Assembly: GCF_020360975.1 (NCBI RefSeq)
Contig: NW_025408670.1
Span: 6,572,001-6,636,000 of the forward strand
Reading direction: 5' to 3'
DNA from: Hirsutella rhossiliensis
Taxonomy: Eukaryota > Ascomycota > Sordariomycetes > Hypocreales > Ophiocordycipitaceae
DNA: 64,000 nt
In this document: piece by piece, positions 46,419 through 57,348 of the stretch
How positions within the stretch are numbered: the stretch's first letter is position 1
Layout of the letters: the number at the start of each line of letters is the position of its first letter
Translations under genes and position numbers: made by a program
Notes under the pieces: generated by a model
The model's input: the letters and a program-made list of their open reading frames with translations, nothing else
Told to the model about the DNA's origin: nothing
The model's database searches: none

Positions 46419-48386
46419 ATGGCTTCCATCCTGGGCCTCATTCCGGGCCCGCTGTCCTGGCCCGTTAGCATCCTCGTGCTGCTGCTGACCGTCGCCGCCG
46501 CGGTCCTGGTCCAGCTGGTGGCATCGCGGCCGGCCTTTCCCAGCGGCGCGCCTCGCCTGCTCAAGGGGTGGCCCGTTTTCGGATCCATCGACTTCTTCCG
46601 CGCCCGCGCCGAATTCATCGACAAGAACACCAAGAAGGTGCCCAGCGGCCAGTTCAGCTTCTACTATGGACCCCACCCCATCGTCGCCGTGTCCGGCCCG
46701 GAGGCCCGAGTCTCGTTTTTCAACACGCGCGGCCTCGACTTGAATAAAGGGTACGGACATACAGCTCGCCCGAGTCCCCAGTCTTGCGCCTTACTCCTAG
46801 GACGGGTCATTCCGTCCGGGAGAGAATATATCGTCATCGGCTAACGTCCCTGTCGCGACACAGCTTCGCCGCCCTCTTCGCCGCCGCGCCCAACATCGAC
46901 CACCTGTACGAGGGCGACATGACGAGCCAGTTCATCACCATATTCAAGCGCCTCCTGCAGAGGGACCGGCTCGCCGGCAACCTGCACCACATGACCACCG
47001 ATGCCCACGCCGCCATCTCCAAGATCGACACCTCGTCCGCCGTCGATCCCTTCGCCGTCATGCTCAAGCTCGTCTACCAGCTCACGCACCGCACCCTCGG
47101 CAGCAACGACGTTGCCAACGACCCCAAGCTGCTGACCGACACGCTTGCCGTCTTTGGACGCCTCGACGACAGCTCCGCCATGGAGATTATGTTTCCCAAG
47201 CTGCCCTGGCCCAGCAAGGTTCGCAAGATGTGGGCTGGCGCGAGGCTTCACTGGGCTTTCTCCAAGATTATCCACGACCGCCGCAAGACGGGCAGGACCG
47301 ACACGGATGCCATGCAGTGGTTGATGGATCAGGGTCTTTCCGACATTTTCATCTCTGTTGTAAGCCTCCCTGCGTCTCCGTCGAAAACCCTCTTATAATT
47401 CCATCCTCTGCCCTGCTTGTGATGTGTTGAGCTACGGAACATATCACTGACCACCCTCTCTCGTTCTCCGTCACCCACAGTTCATCATGGGCTCCCTCTT
47501 CGCAGGCCTGATCAACAGCACCTTCAGCGCCGCCTGGATCCTCTCCCACCTCACCGACAAGCCCGACTGGTACGCGCGGATACAGGCCGAGGTCGACGCC
47601 GTCTTGGCCAAGTACCGCCAGTCTCCCGACGAGCCCGTCGCCAAGGTCATTGCGCGCCTGCCCATGGAAGCGTGGGAGTCCGAGTTTCCCTTGATCGACA
47701 TGGCTCTGCGGGAGACGATCCGGCTCGACAACCAAGGCGTGTCGATGCGCAAGAACATCAGCGGCAAGGACGTTCAGATTGGCAACACGGGCCAGGTGAT
47801 TCCCAACAATACCTTTGCGGTATGCTTGATCCCCTTGTCCCCTTTCGGCCCATCTTCTCTCGTCGCACTGAAGAGCTATGCCTGGGACTGACGAAAGGGG
47901 AAACAAAGATCTACGGGATGGGAGACATCCACATGAACGAGCAGGTATATCAAGACCCCAGCACATGGGATCCGAGTCGCTATCTCCCCGGCAGAGAGGA
48001 AGACAAGAAGCAGCCCCACGCATACATCGGTTGGGGAACCGGGCTGCATCCATGCTGTAAGCCTTGCCAGATCCCATGCCTCCGGACGTGTCCCCTGGGA
48101 GATGCTAGAGCCAAATCACTGACCAACGACTCAATAGTGGGAATGAAAGTATGAACACTGCCACCGTCTGGGCCTCATGACGGCGTTAGCTAACCGTATG
48201 ACCATGCAGTTTGCGAAGCTCGAAATCGCCGTCTCGACCGTCACCTTCTTCGCCCACTACGACTTCAAGCGCTGCGACAAGAATGGCCACGAGCCCAAGG
48301 ATGAGCTGCCCACAGTCGACCGTTCGGGCATTGGCGAGAAGCGGCCCGTCAGAAACATCTTCCTCAAGTGCACTCCGCGTACCTGA
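46419..48386 (+). CDS. Cytochrome P450 monooxygenase
   Basis: Membrane-bound haem-thiolate monooxygenase of 500 aa. Six exons: 46419-46750, 46864-47359, 47481-47819, 47909-48056, 48138-48148 and 48210-48386. All introns are GT-AG, with GCTAAC or CTGAC-type branch sites and consistent phases. Residues about 7-32 are an N-terminal membrane anchor (SWPVSILVLLLTVAAAVLV). The I-helix region is around FIMGSLFAGLINSTF, and the ExxR motif is ALRETIRL. The haem loop reads GWGTGLHPC and continues LGMKFAKLEI, with the Cys as haem ligand. The loop is split by two introns, so exon 5 is only 11 nt and encodes part of LGMK. The subfamily and substrate are unknown. The neighbouring GMC oxidase and MFS transporter suggest a shared pathway, which is inference only. 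Confidence 0.92.
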
Positions 48387-49627
48387 ATCATGGGCATGGG
48401 AAGCCGGCGAGCTTACAGGATGACACAGGCTGGATGAGAGGATGTAGCAGTACGAAACACTAGCAATTAGGTAAATACGGATGACGTCGAGTGACAGACT
48501 GCGTAGTAAACGTGTGTTTGTTGCCTCTAGATAAGGAAATCAGGGGCCACGAACAAACGTCGTGCGGAAAACATCCCTTTCTCTCGTCATGTCTTCCCCG
48601 TGACCCGTTATACCCCCCACATCCTTCACGCAGATGGGAAAGAGAAAGTCAAGTGCTCAGGATTCCGCGTCTGCCAACAAATGTGGTCGGCAGACACCTC
48701 AGAATCTGCTCATCAATTGCCATCGCCACCCGTTTTGCCCGGGCCTGTTTCCATGTCTGCCGACTTCTTCTTGATCCCTGCTTCAAGCACACTGGCAAGC
48801 GATCCCGGGGTCAGGGCTCCCGTGCCGTGGATGCGGTTCTGCGCGGCAAAAAGAAGGTGTCAACGACAGGGCAAAGTCGGGGACACGGGGGTAAGAGCCC
48901 GCCTACGTAAACCACATGCGCGCGATCCTCGTCCTGCTTCGGGCTGCTCCCTACAGCTGGGTCGATCGGCTTGGAAGCCAGGTTGCGCTGCTTGTCGAGG
49001 AGGCTCTGGGCAACGTCTGGAAAACGCCCCAGCTCAGTACACATCCAGGCACAGCGCAATGAATCTCGAAGACGGCCTCAGCTTACTGGTTTCCTTGTCC
49101 GGCACAGGCCCTACAACGTACGCCTTCTCGCCCGACTTGCCCAGCCCGAAGGCAATGTCACGAGTGGACATGGTGACGCAGAATTGACGAGTAAACAGTC
49201 TTTGAATGGGCGTAGAGGCTTTGGAGACCGGAGTGCAAACCACGAACTGAGTTGGTGGTCTGTTGTTGACAGAACAGGAAGTCTCCGTTGGTAAACGAAA
49301 GAGGCACTGCGAATGGGTAGAAGAAGGTGCTCCCAACGAGAGAGACCCCTTGCCGGTGATTCACAGCCCAACAATGTCAATGGCTGTGACTGCTATTGTG
49401 CGCGACGTCATGCCTTATTGAGACGTCATCGGTGCCTTTGCGTGGCAAGTCCCACGCCCAAGTCCGAATAACGCCTGAATCAGGCCGGTAAGACGCAAGC
49501 AATTGCAATTGCGAGACGACGGGCCTCGTATAGATTCTTTCTCCTGTATGAGCAGCTCCTGCCAGGGCTTTCCTCGACTGGACACCCCACTGCCCCCGAG
49601 TGGATTGCAGGTAATCCCCAGAATGCA
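48387..49627. other. Intergenic between convergent P450 and MFS genes
   Basis: 1.24 kb containing the 3' flanks of both genes. I find no ORF with recognisable features, no repeat and no RNA gene. Confidence 0.4.
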
Positions 49628-51398
49628 TCAGCAAGTGTACCGAAAGTCTTTGGAACCGTCGTCCTGCGTTGGGTCGGGTTAGCCCACGTAAACATCAGGA
49701 GCAGCGCAAGCCCCTTGGCGGATGGGGAGTGAGCAGTCGGCAGACTTACCTCGTCGGACTCCAGCGTCTTCTTGCCCTGGTCGGCGAGTCTGTTTTGCCT
49801 GTAAAATTCCAGGTTGAGGAGCAGAACGAGGACAACATTGAGCAGCGAGCACGCAATGCAAGCGTACATGCCAGGCTTGTAGCCGGTGGCCTTGTCCTGG
49901 TCGCGGAACACCAGGCTGCCCGCGATACCGCCGATGCCCCCGAAGCCGACGAGAGTGGCGCTGCAAAAGGCGCGTTTCCACTGCCCGCGCACGTTGTTGG
50001 CCTGGAAGGACAGCATGGCGGGCACGTTGCTATTGGCGCCGGCCGTGACGAAAAAGACGCCCAGGTAGCGGACCGCGGCGTTCGGATGCCAGCCCATGAT
50101 GGGCAGGCCGATGAGGCACAGCAGCATGTTGACGAGGATGACGGGCCCGCGGACGTGGTACTTGTCGCCGACGTAGCCCGTGGTGAACATGACGATTCCC
50201 GCAAAGGCGTAGGGCGGCGCGACGAGGCACTGGGCGGCGCCGACGTCGAAGCCCAGGTTGCCGACGAGGATGATAGGCAGGGTGTAGGCGAGGGCGTAGG
50301 TGATGGTGGTGGTGTTGAAGAAGATGAGGGCGTAGGCCCAGACCTTCCAGTCGCGCCCGGCGCCGAGAAAGGTCTTGAGGTTAAAGGGGGATACTTGGGT
50401 ATCGCCGCGGTCACGCTGGATGCGGTTGACGACCCATTGGCGCTCACGCGCGCCCAAGAACTTCCACGACTTGCGGTGCGAGTCGGGAAAGTCGACGAGC
50501 AGCCAGTAGCTCGCAATGGCCAGGGCGCAGGTCAAGGCGCCTTCGATGATGAAGATCCAGCGCCAGCCGCTGAGGCCCTCTCGACCCCTGAGTTGCATGA
50601 GCTGTGCGCGGGGGGATCAGGGACGCATTCTTTCGATGGCAGCTTGAGTGAAGGAGAGCACGTACTCCATAGGCCAAGATACCGGAGCAGGCCGAGGCCA
50701 CGCAGCCGAGCAGGTAAAAGACGGAATATCGCTTGCCGACCTCGTCTCAAGACGCAGCGTCAGGCTTGAGTCTGCGCAAGGGGGTCCGAGGACCAGCACT
50801 CACATCGCGTGTACCAGGTGCTGAGCAGGTAGACGCAGCTCGGGAAGAAGCCCGCCTCAAGGCAGCCGAGCACGGCGCGGAGGCCCGCGAGCTGGCCGAA
50901 GCTCGAGACGAAGCCCATGCCGATCATGACGGCGCCCCAGAAGAGGATGACGCCGGCAAGGTGCAGGCGGGGCCCGATGCGACGGACCAGGATGGTGGAC
51001 GGGGGTTGGAAGAGGACGTAAGGAATGAAGAAGACAAGGTTGGCGATGTTCTGTCGTCGTCAGCAAACAAAGGCGATTCTGGGGGAAACAGGGTACAGCT
51101 CTAGACTCACGTAGCGGTACCCCTGCAGGTGCAGCTCGGTGCTCATGCCGGCAATGTTGGCAGCGCTCATGTTTGTCCGGTCCATGAGGCTGACGCAGTA
51201 CAGGGCGCCGACGGTGAGGACCAGGCGGCGATCGACGCGACGGATGATGCGGCGCTGCTCATCGGGCGTCATGGAGTCGTCATCGTCAACATGGCTGCTC
51301 TCGTCGGCGGCCTTTTCGTGGACGGGGCCGTCGTCGTCGTGGGCGAGGATGGCCTGCAGCTTCTCGCCGCCATCGGAGCTGGTGCGGCCGTTTTCCAT
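49628..51398 (-). CDS. MFS transporter, allantoate permease (Dal5)/anion:cation symporter family
   Basis: Polytopic plasma-membrane transporter of 500 aa, in five exons on the minus strand: 51398-51111, 51050-50804, 50745-50666, 50601-49750 and 49663-49628. Donors are GTGAGT, GTGAGT, GTACGT and GTAAGT. Phases agree throughout. The acidic N-terminus is cytosolic, with the first helix around LVLTVGALYCVSLMDRTNMS; DRTN is the family's motif after TM1. FIPYVLFQPPSTILVRRIGP and ADLD-like loops follow, then STWYTRYEVGKRYSVFYLLG, a hallmark of this family. The last exon adds DDGSKDFRYTC; an FRY(T/V) ending is usual for Dal5 relatives. Substrates in the family include allantoate, nicotinate, biotin and other small carboxylates; which applies here is unknown. 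Confidence 0.9.
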
Positions 51399-52107
51399 GG
51401 CGGGATGATAAGCTGGGATGGAGAGAAGGAGGAACGAAAGGGCAGGATGTAGGTGAGGATGGCAATTGCGATGGGAGGAAGAGGAGAAGAAGAAGAGGAG
51501 GAGGAGGAGGAGGAGGAGGAGAAAAAGAAAAGAAGCCTAGTCTCAACGCGTCCACGTCTTGGTGGCTCAGTATCCTTGCCTTCGCAAATGGGGGACGACG
51601 TGCAACCATGACGAAGGCTTCCCCGGAAGTAGAAGGTAGGGCAGCCTTTATTTTTTTACCTTTTACAGTGGCGGCTTAGTGTGGAGACGCCGTTGCCAGC
51701 TCGAACCTCGATCCATGTGGAGTGCGGAACTATGTTGGTGATGATATTTTTTGGGCTGCATCTAGAACGTCCCTCATTGGACTGGCAAGGCGCTGTACGT
51801 ATTTGTCCACCGGAAGCCAGCAAGAGGCAGCGAGACTGCGTTGTAGTGCAACGGTTCGTCTACAGCGCCAATCGACGTTGAGCGCCTCTCCGTATCGAGA
51901 TGGAGAAAAGAGTAACTTGGAGATCTGGGGTTCGCGCTCCACTCCACTCTGCGGGGCGAAATACGGGGAGGAGGGAGGGGTTCGACAGTGCAGGCGGGGG
52001 CTGTTGCAGGTACCGAGTAATGACATGTGGAGGGCTAGAAATAGGTACTTGTACTTACAGTACATAAGGGGTTGAAGCTGCGAATATCCTCAACAACAGA
52101 CACTCAA
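51399..52107. other. Intergenic, MFS promoter side
   Basis: Holds the MFS promoter. A (GGA)n purine tract at about 51478-51530 is pyrimidine-rich on the MFS sense strand and likely part of its leader. Nothing else is recognisable up to the tRNA. Confidence 0.4.
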
Positions 52108-52203
52108 GCCCCGGTAGCTCAACGGTAGAGCAGTTCAACTGCAAAGTTGTAGAAAACGGCAAGTGCCTTGGAAAGGTCGCCAGTTCAACTCTGGCCTGGG
52201 GCA
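52108..52203 (+). tRNA. tRNA-Cys: tRNA, probably Cys (GCA), with intron
   Basis: A 96-nt cloverleaf can be folded. The acceptor stem is GCCCCGG (52108-52114) with CTGGGGC (52196-52202) plus discriminator A. The D arm is GCTC-AACGGTA-GAGC (52117-52131). The T arm is GCCAG-TTCAACT-CTGGC (52179-52195). The anticodon loop reads CTGCAA with GCA at 52141-52143. The anticodon stem TTCAA pairs with TGGAA (52169-52173) with one mismatch if about 24 nt after the anticodon are an intron. Two rather than one nucleotides separate the D and anticodon stems, and the TTCAACT loop is slightly unusual. It could be a mildly degenerate copy. Confidence 0.65.
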
Positions 52204-53007
52204 ATCCTTTTTTTGCTGTTCAGTCTGCTCAAAACTGCTGCTGTTCATCTCTTTGACTGAGCAACCGGCTGCCTGCAAGTGGCCTTGCCCAATCGGGTGT
52301 CGTGCTGCGGCAGCCAAGCTCCACAGTCTGTAGCGCAGGTACCTGAGCATCCACGTACCGATACTTGCTGGGCATGGAAAGGCCCCGCGCAGGAGCAGAC
52401 TTGGACGGTAATTACTTGGGGGGGATTATGGGCCAAAATCTTGGGGCGGGGAGCGTCAGGACGTAGCAGCGACAACAGCACTTCTTGCTTTCGTACCCAA
52501 TGTCTGAAGCCACCCACCCTGACGGCCTCAGCTCGTTTGTGTAGTACCAAACGCAACGCTCCCCGAGGTCGCTTTAGGCGCTGCTGCAGGGGCCACGGGC
52601 TGGGTAAGGTGAACTTGGCCCCAGTCCGTCTCCCAAGACCATGTCGTGGGACCGCGTGCGAGCATCGTCTGCTTGCCCGTGTATTGTAGACGCATCCATC
52701 TCCAACCCTTGTCTGCCAGCTGTAACCAAGTCCACTAATCACCGACTCCAGCCTTTCCAAGCATTATTCGCGAGCATCCAAGCATAGTCCCAGTCCGCCC
52801 TCCCCTGCGCCGTCGCCCAGTCCCCGCACTGTCGGGTAACAGGAAGCAACCAGAAAAGCAAGAAAATGGCAGTGGTGGACACAACTCTACCTTGTCCATC
52901 AACCCCTCTGCCCTAACTGGCCTCACACCAAGACCCGCTGGCCCCCATCATGTATATCTGCAATCCGATACGCAAACGAGTACGCGATAAGCAGCGACCC
53001 TTGCCGT
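52204..53007. other. Intergenic between tRNA and acyltransferase 3' end
   Basis: 804 bp with the acyltransferase 3' flank. A T-run follows the tRNA directly (52207-52213, TTTTTTT), a likely RNA polymerase III terminator. The remaining frames overlap on both strands and carry no domain. Confidence 0.4.
52207..52213 (+). terminator. Pol III terminator of the tRNA
   Basis: A run of seven T begins four bases after the tRNA 3' end, the standard stop for RNA polymerase III. Confidence 0.6.
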
Positions 53008-54446
53008 CTATCCAGATGAGCTGAAAGCATGCACAAGCTTCTTCACGTTGTACCAAATGAGAAACACGATCCCCGTCATGGTAAACACCTGCAGAATCTC
53101 CCACGGATACCGCGTCCGCACCGCCGTCTCGACGTAGTCCGTGTCTGAGCCCGCCATGGCCGGGAACCGCCCGGTGGTGAGGTACTCCTCCATGAGCTCG
53201 TCCTTTTTGTACCACTGCTCCCGCAGCCACGAGTCGAACTTCTTGGCATCGTCCAGCGGCATGTCGGCGAGGCGGAACCGCCGCCAGTACAGGTTGACGG
53301 ATTTGGGTGGCCGCCCCTGAAAGTACGTGCTGCCCAAGCCAAAGAACTGCTCTCCGTACTTGCCACGCCTGTCACTCACGAGTTAGCCTCTTTCTCCGAC
53401 GTCGGTGCCTTCCCTCCAACTTACGGGACTCCCTCGTACGCCACCGTGCAGTCGTAGACGTATTCAACGGTGCCTTTGAGCTCGTTGAGACAAAAAAAGG
53501 TGCCCGTGCTCCGCGGGAGCATCACATGCTCCGGGTCCTTGAGCCCATTCTTCTTGGCCCACTGCGCCGACTTGGTGCGGCCGTTTGTCGACAGATTCGT
53601 GCCTTCGGGAAACAAGAGTAGCCACATGGGATCTAGATATGTACGGCCCCGGGGGTCCGTCTTCTTCTGGTTGAGCTTGTTGAGCCGGTGGGCCAGCCGC
53701 GGCTGATCCGTCGCCATCTTTCTCGACATGAAGATGAAGCCGTAGAACATCATGCCGGGCCCGATAAAGGGGATGTACTTGAGCGACTCCTTGAGGATGA
53801 TGTACAGGTGCCCGTGCATGCCGGGGCGGTTGGCATAGCCAATCCACCAGAGGTACAGCCAGTCCGTATAAATCTGCCATGCGGCCTCTTGTCAGCCCCT
53901 TTATGCCTGGAGCCTGGCCGTCTCAAGGCTAGGAGCTTACTTGATGATTAGCTACCAGCACCAAGCGCTCGGGAAACCTGAATTCAACGCCTCCGCCCTT
54001 GGTCATCCTAATTTGTCCCGCTACAGACTCGTCGCCACTGATGCGGATCGTCGTGGGTCCCCAGATCTGGGTCATGACTGTCGTCGTCAGGGCAAATGAG
54101 CGCTTCGTCATGGCCATGTATGGGTAGAACCAGTCCCGCTTGATAAAGTAGAGTGGCGCGCCGACGGTCTGCGAAATGACGATTCTGGAGGTCAGGCGTT
54201 AGCTGAGACTAGGCTTGGCTTGGCCACTTTGGACGAAGAGACAAACCCGACACAGCAGATAAAAAAGTAGACGAAAAAGGCCAGCACTCGCAACACTTGA
54301 GCAAGACGGCCATGGCTTTGTTTCCCCGAAGGATGCATAACCGTCGCATCTCGTGAGGGCGTTTGATCTTGCTTCTGGAGCGCCGAAGACAGCCCCAGGC
54401 CCGGTATGTCGGTTTCGGAGGCATCGGGATGCCTGAGGTGGGCCAT
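53008..54446 (-). CDS. ER lysophospholipid acyltransferase (PlsC family, CST26/LCLAT-like)
   Basis: Transfers an acyl chain to a lysophospholipid, probably lysophosphatidic acid or lysophosphatidylinositol, at the ER membrane. Four minus-strand exons (54446-54247, 54184-53941, 53873-53425 and 53368-53008) give 417 aa with consistent phases. The first donor is a weaker GTTTGT, but frame, branch site (GCTAAC) and acceptor fit. A helix lies near residues 51-68 (VLRVLAFFVYFFICCVG). The catalytic block NHQIYTDW (HX4D) is split by intron 2. Substrate-binding FPEGTNLS and then LPRSTGTFFCLNEL are present. A C-terminal acyltransferase domain follows (GRPPKSVNLYWRRF ... FDSWLREQWYKKDEL), with a last helix (FTMTGIVFLIWYNV). 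Domain order and length match the AGPAT3-5/Cst26 group. Confidence 0.9.
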
Positions 54447-55992
54447 GACGGCTGAGTCGGAGGTTTTTCGTGTCGCAGCGCAAGGCTTTCACCTGGACAG
54501 ATCTCGCGGACTATGGGAGAGAAGTGTGTGCGCGGGCGAGTTCTCTCAGGGTTGATTGGAAGGGCTGCAGTTTGGGCGAGTATCCAGTCAGTCCAGCCGA
54601 CTGCGGCGCGGAGTTTTGAAGGTGAAACTGCGCCGAGGCTGGCTCGGGTCGCGTGCAACCGAGGCGCCCGCGACGAGATGCGCTTGCGTGGCAGCGATCA
54701 GGTGTGCCTGGGAGGAGAGAGTGAGCGCGCGGGGCACCTGATCAGCTCTGCCGTCGGGCTCGAGAAGAAGGAAAGTGAGGCAAGAGTTTGGCGGAAAGCC
54801 GGAACCGCTGGTGCGAATCATGGCGGTTTTGCTGCATGTGACGCCATGGGTAGCTAAAATAGGTACTAGGGACATGCCACTGGTTACAGCTGATTTGTGG
54901 GCGGCCAATAGGCGGTGGGCAGCGGGGCACTTGGTGCCCGGTCGCGCATTTTTAGGCAGTGAACGCCGTTGAAGACGCACCTAAAAATAAGATACCCACG
55001 GGTACTTTGCTCCCGCCCAAGGGCACCTCGAGCTGCATCATGCCGGTACGAAGACGCTGTAACTCGGCAGCGTGGCAGGCTGTCCCGACTTGGATGGGGG
55101 ATTGCACTGCACCGCCTTGGAAACCATTGTGAGATGTGGTTGACAAAGCATATGTGCATGTCCGTGTCCTGTGCGGCTTGAGATAGGTTTCTTCCTGTTG
55201 AAACAGGCCAGCGTTTGACGCGGTCGATTGTCCCTTGTGAGTACTCCGTAATTACCCCGGATGTACCCTCCACGGTTGGGTTCCCGACGCAGACCGAGAC
55301 CCGTCCGCCCTGAAAGAGCAGGCGGTCTGGTAAGGTCTTTAGAGTCACCGCCTCTTCAACCTTGATCCCCTGGGGGCTCCCTTAAACAGTGCCATAAAGG
55401 ATAATTTGCGCACGCGCGCTACATTCCGGCACCTTAAAAACTCAGCAAACTCTCGTCGGGACTTGGCGGTGGCGCCCCAACAAAAGGGATTCTCGCCTTA
55501 TAGTCGACTGGTAATGCCTTGCTTCAGGAAGTCACGTGGCTACACCGTACAAACTCATAAAATTCGGACAGTCTTGGCGGTCTGGGGAGGTGCATGCGCC
55601 ACGAACAGCCTCGCCATAGTTCTGTACTAGCTACTCGTCCACCTAGTCTGGCCCTAGCTTTTCCCCATCGCCTTGCCGTGGCGCAAGTTATTACGACAGC
55701 TAGGGCGAGACCAGACACCCCTGTTCCCAGTACGCGGCTCGAGATGCCGCCACACATTGGGCGCCCACTTATTTAGACTGCCAAGCCTGTCCGAGGTTCT
55801 ACGGTCCCTACTGTACTTGCCTGCCTAGCTGGGTAGGTATTTAGTTACCTTCCAAGTGGTAATCGATGGAGGAAGGGTAGGTACCCAGTTACATACCTAC
55901 CTACCGACCGACCTACCTACTTACTTATTAGAGGTCGGTAGTTGTCTGGAGCTATCTGCTTTTCAACATCAATCCACTCCTCCAACGACAAC
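54447..55992. other. Divergent intergenic region, acyltransferase / NAD(H) kinase
   Basis: 1.55 kb between two start codons facing away from each other. A CTAC/CGAC tetranucleotide run lies at about 55893-55930, close upstream of the kinase. I see no gene. Confidence 0.4.
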
Positions 55993-57348
55993 ATGTTCAG
56001 ACACAGGCCCATCTCGGCCAAGCTCCTCGCTGCGGCGCGTCCCAACCCGCTGGTCCGCTTCTTCTCGGCGGCACCATCGCACTCGCCCACCCAGTTCCCT
56101 AGCACAGTTAGTCTGCCCGCGCGGACGTTCCCGCGATATCTGCAAAGCACCAAGCCCGGGTCCTCTTTGCTCTCTCTCAAGTGGCCCAGGCCGCCGCAGA
56201 ACCTCCTGGTCGTGCTCAAGCTCCACTCGGAAGAGGTGGTCGATTCCGTTGCCAAGTTTGCCGAGTACGTTCGCAGCGAGTACCCCGTCAACGTCGTCGT
56301 GGAGCCGCGCATGGCCTCGATCGTCCAAAAGCGGCTCAGCTTTCCCATCTACGTGGCCGACAACCGATCCAACATTGCCGACAAGATTGACATAGTAGCC
56401 ACCTTTGGTGGAGATGGAACGGTCCTCCGGGCCGCCAGCTTGTTTAAGCTGCATAGCTCCGTCCCCCCGATCCTGTCCTTCCGCATGGGCACGCTCAGCT
56501 TCCTGTGCGAATGGGACTTTATAGAGTACAAGAAGGCGTGGAGAGAAATGTACATGAGCGGAAGCGATGTGGCCGCACGCAGCGCCGCCGTGCCGCGCCC
56601 CCACCTAGGCGAGCAGGGCTTCACAGACTTATCGGGTGTCGCCGGGTGGGAGCTCCTCAGGGGCAAGAGTCTCGGGCCCAGCAGGGCTTCCAAAGTCATC
56701 CTCCGCCACCGCATCAAGGCCGACGTCTGGGACGGCGCGGGTCAAAATATGACCCACCAGGTCTCGGATACGCTGGCCAGTCAGGCCAAGTCGGGAATCG
56801 GAGGCAACGAGGAGCCGATGCCGTCGGTGCGGGCCGTCAACGAAATACTAATCCGTCGGATGCCGGAGGCGCCGCCGGCCATCATTGACATTTTCCAAAA
56901 CGGGCACTTCTTCACGCAGACGGTGGCCGACGGGATCCTGGTCAGCACACCGACGGGCTCAACGGCCTACAGCCTGAGCGCCGGGGGACCAATCGTACAC
57001 CCGCTCGTCAGGTCGCTCCTCATCACGCCCATCTGCCCCTTGAGTCTCAGCTTCCGGTCGTTGGTGCTGCCTCTCGACACCAAGGTGTCTCTGCGGATAA
57101 GCCCCAAGAACCGAGGGCGGGAGATGTACCTCAAAGTGGACGGCAAGACATGCGCCCACGTGGCTTCTGGGGCCGAAGTCCGCATCGAGGGGGAGTTTGT
57201 CGGGCGGACGGCGCCAGGCGAGGAGGTGCACGGCGGAGTGCCGTGCGTGATTCGATCCGACGCAGACACGTGGGTAGGAGGGCTCAACGGGCTGCTCAAG
57301 TTTAACCGTCCATTTGTCAGGGGGGCGAGCGAGGACGGCGACGATTAG
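55993..57348 (+). CDS. POS5: Mitochondrial NAD(H) kinase (Pos5-like)
   Basis: Phosphorylates NADH/NAD+ to NADPH/NADP+, in the mitochondrial matrix by analogy with yeast Pos5. One exon, 451 aa, ATG at 55993. The frame is open 51 nt further upstream but has no ATG there. The first 40 residues are Arg/Ser/Ala-rich with almost no acidic residues (MFRHRPISAKLLAAARPNPL), a typical presequence. Core motifs: ATFGGDGTVLRAASLF (GGDG, about residue 137), LSFRMGTLSFLCEWDF, AVNEILIRR (NE), and ILVSTPTGSTAYSLSAGGP. The TPTGSTAYSLSAGGP block is diagnostic of NAD kinases. An insert of about 70 residues rich in Gly/Ala precedes the NE motif. A Pos5-type enzyme supplies mitochondrial NADPH for oxidative-stress defence and Fe-S/arginine synthesis. 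Confidence 0.92.
   Translation: MFRHRPISAKLLAAARPNPLVRFFSAAPSHSPTQFPSTVSLPARTFPRYLQSTKPGSSLLSLKWPRPPQNLLVVLKLHSEEVVDSVAKFAEYVRSEYPVNVVVEPRMASIVQKRLSFPIYVADNRSNIADKIDIVATFGGDGTVLRAASLFKLHSSVPPILSFRMGTLSFLCEWDFIEYKKAWREMYMSGSDVAARSAAVPRPHLGEQGFTDLSGVAGWELLRGKSLGPSRASKVILRHRIKADVWDGAGQNMTHQVSDTLASQAKSGIGGNEEPMPSVRAVNEILIRRMPEAPPAIIDIFQNGHFFTQTVADGILVSTPTGSTAYSLSAGGPIVHPLVRSLLITPICPLSLSFRSLVLPLDTKVSLRISPKNRGREMYLKVDGKTCAHVASGAEVRIEGEFVGRTAPGEEVHGGVPCVIRSDADTWVGGLNGLLKFNRPFVRGASEDGDD

Noticed and set aside
49669..50769. Plus-strand ORF over the MFS gene
   Set aside because: Asp/Glu/Gly-rich shadow of transmembrane helices encoded on the minus strand, with splice sites fitting only the minus strand.
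55893..55930. CTAC/CGAC repeat as an origin or telomere-like sequence
   Set aside because: Short imperfect microsatellite; does not match the TTAGGG telomere repeat of these fungi.
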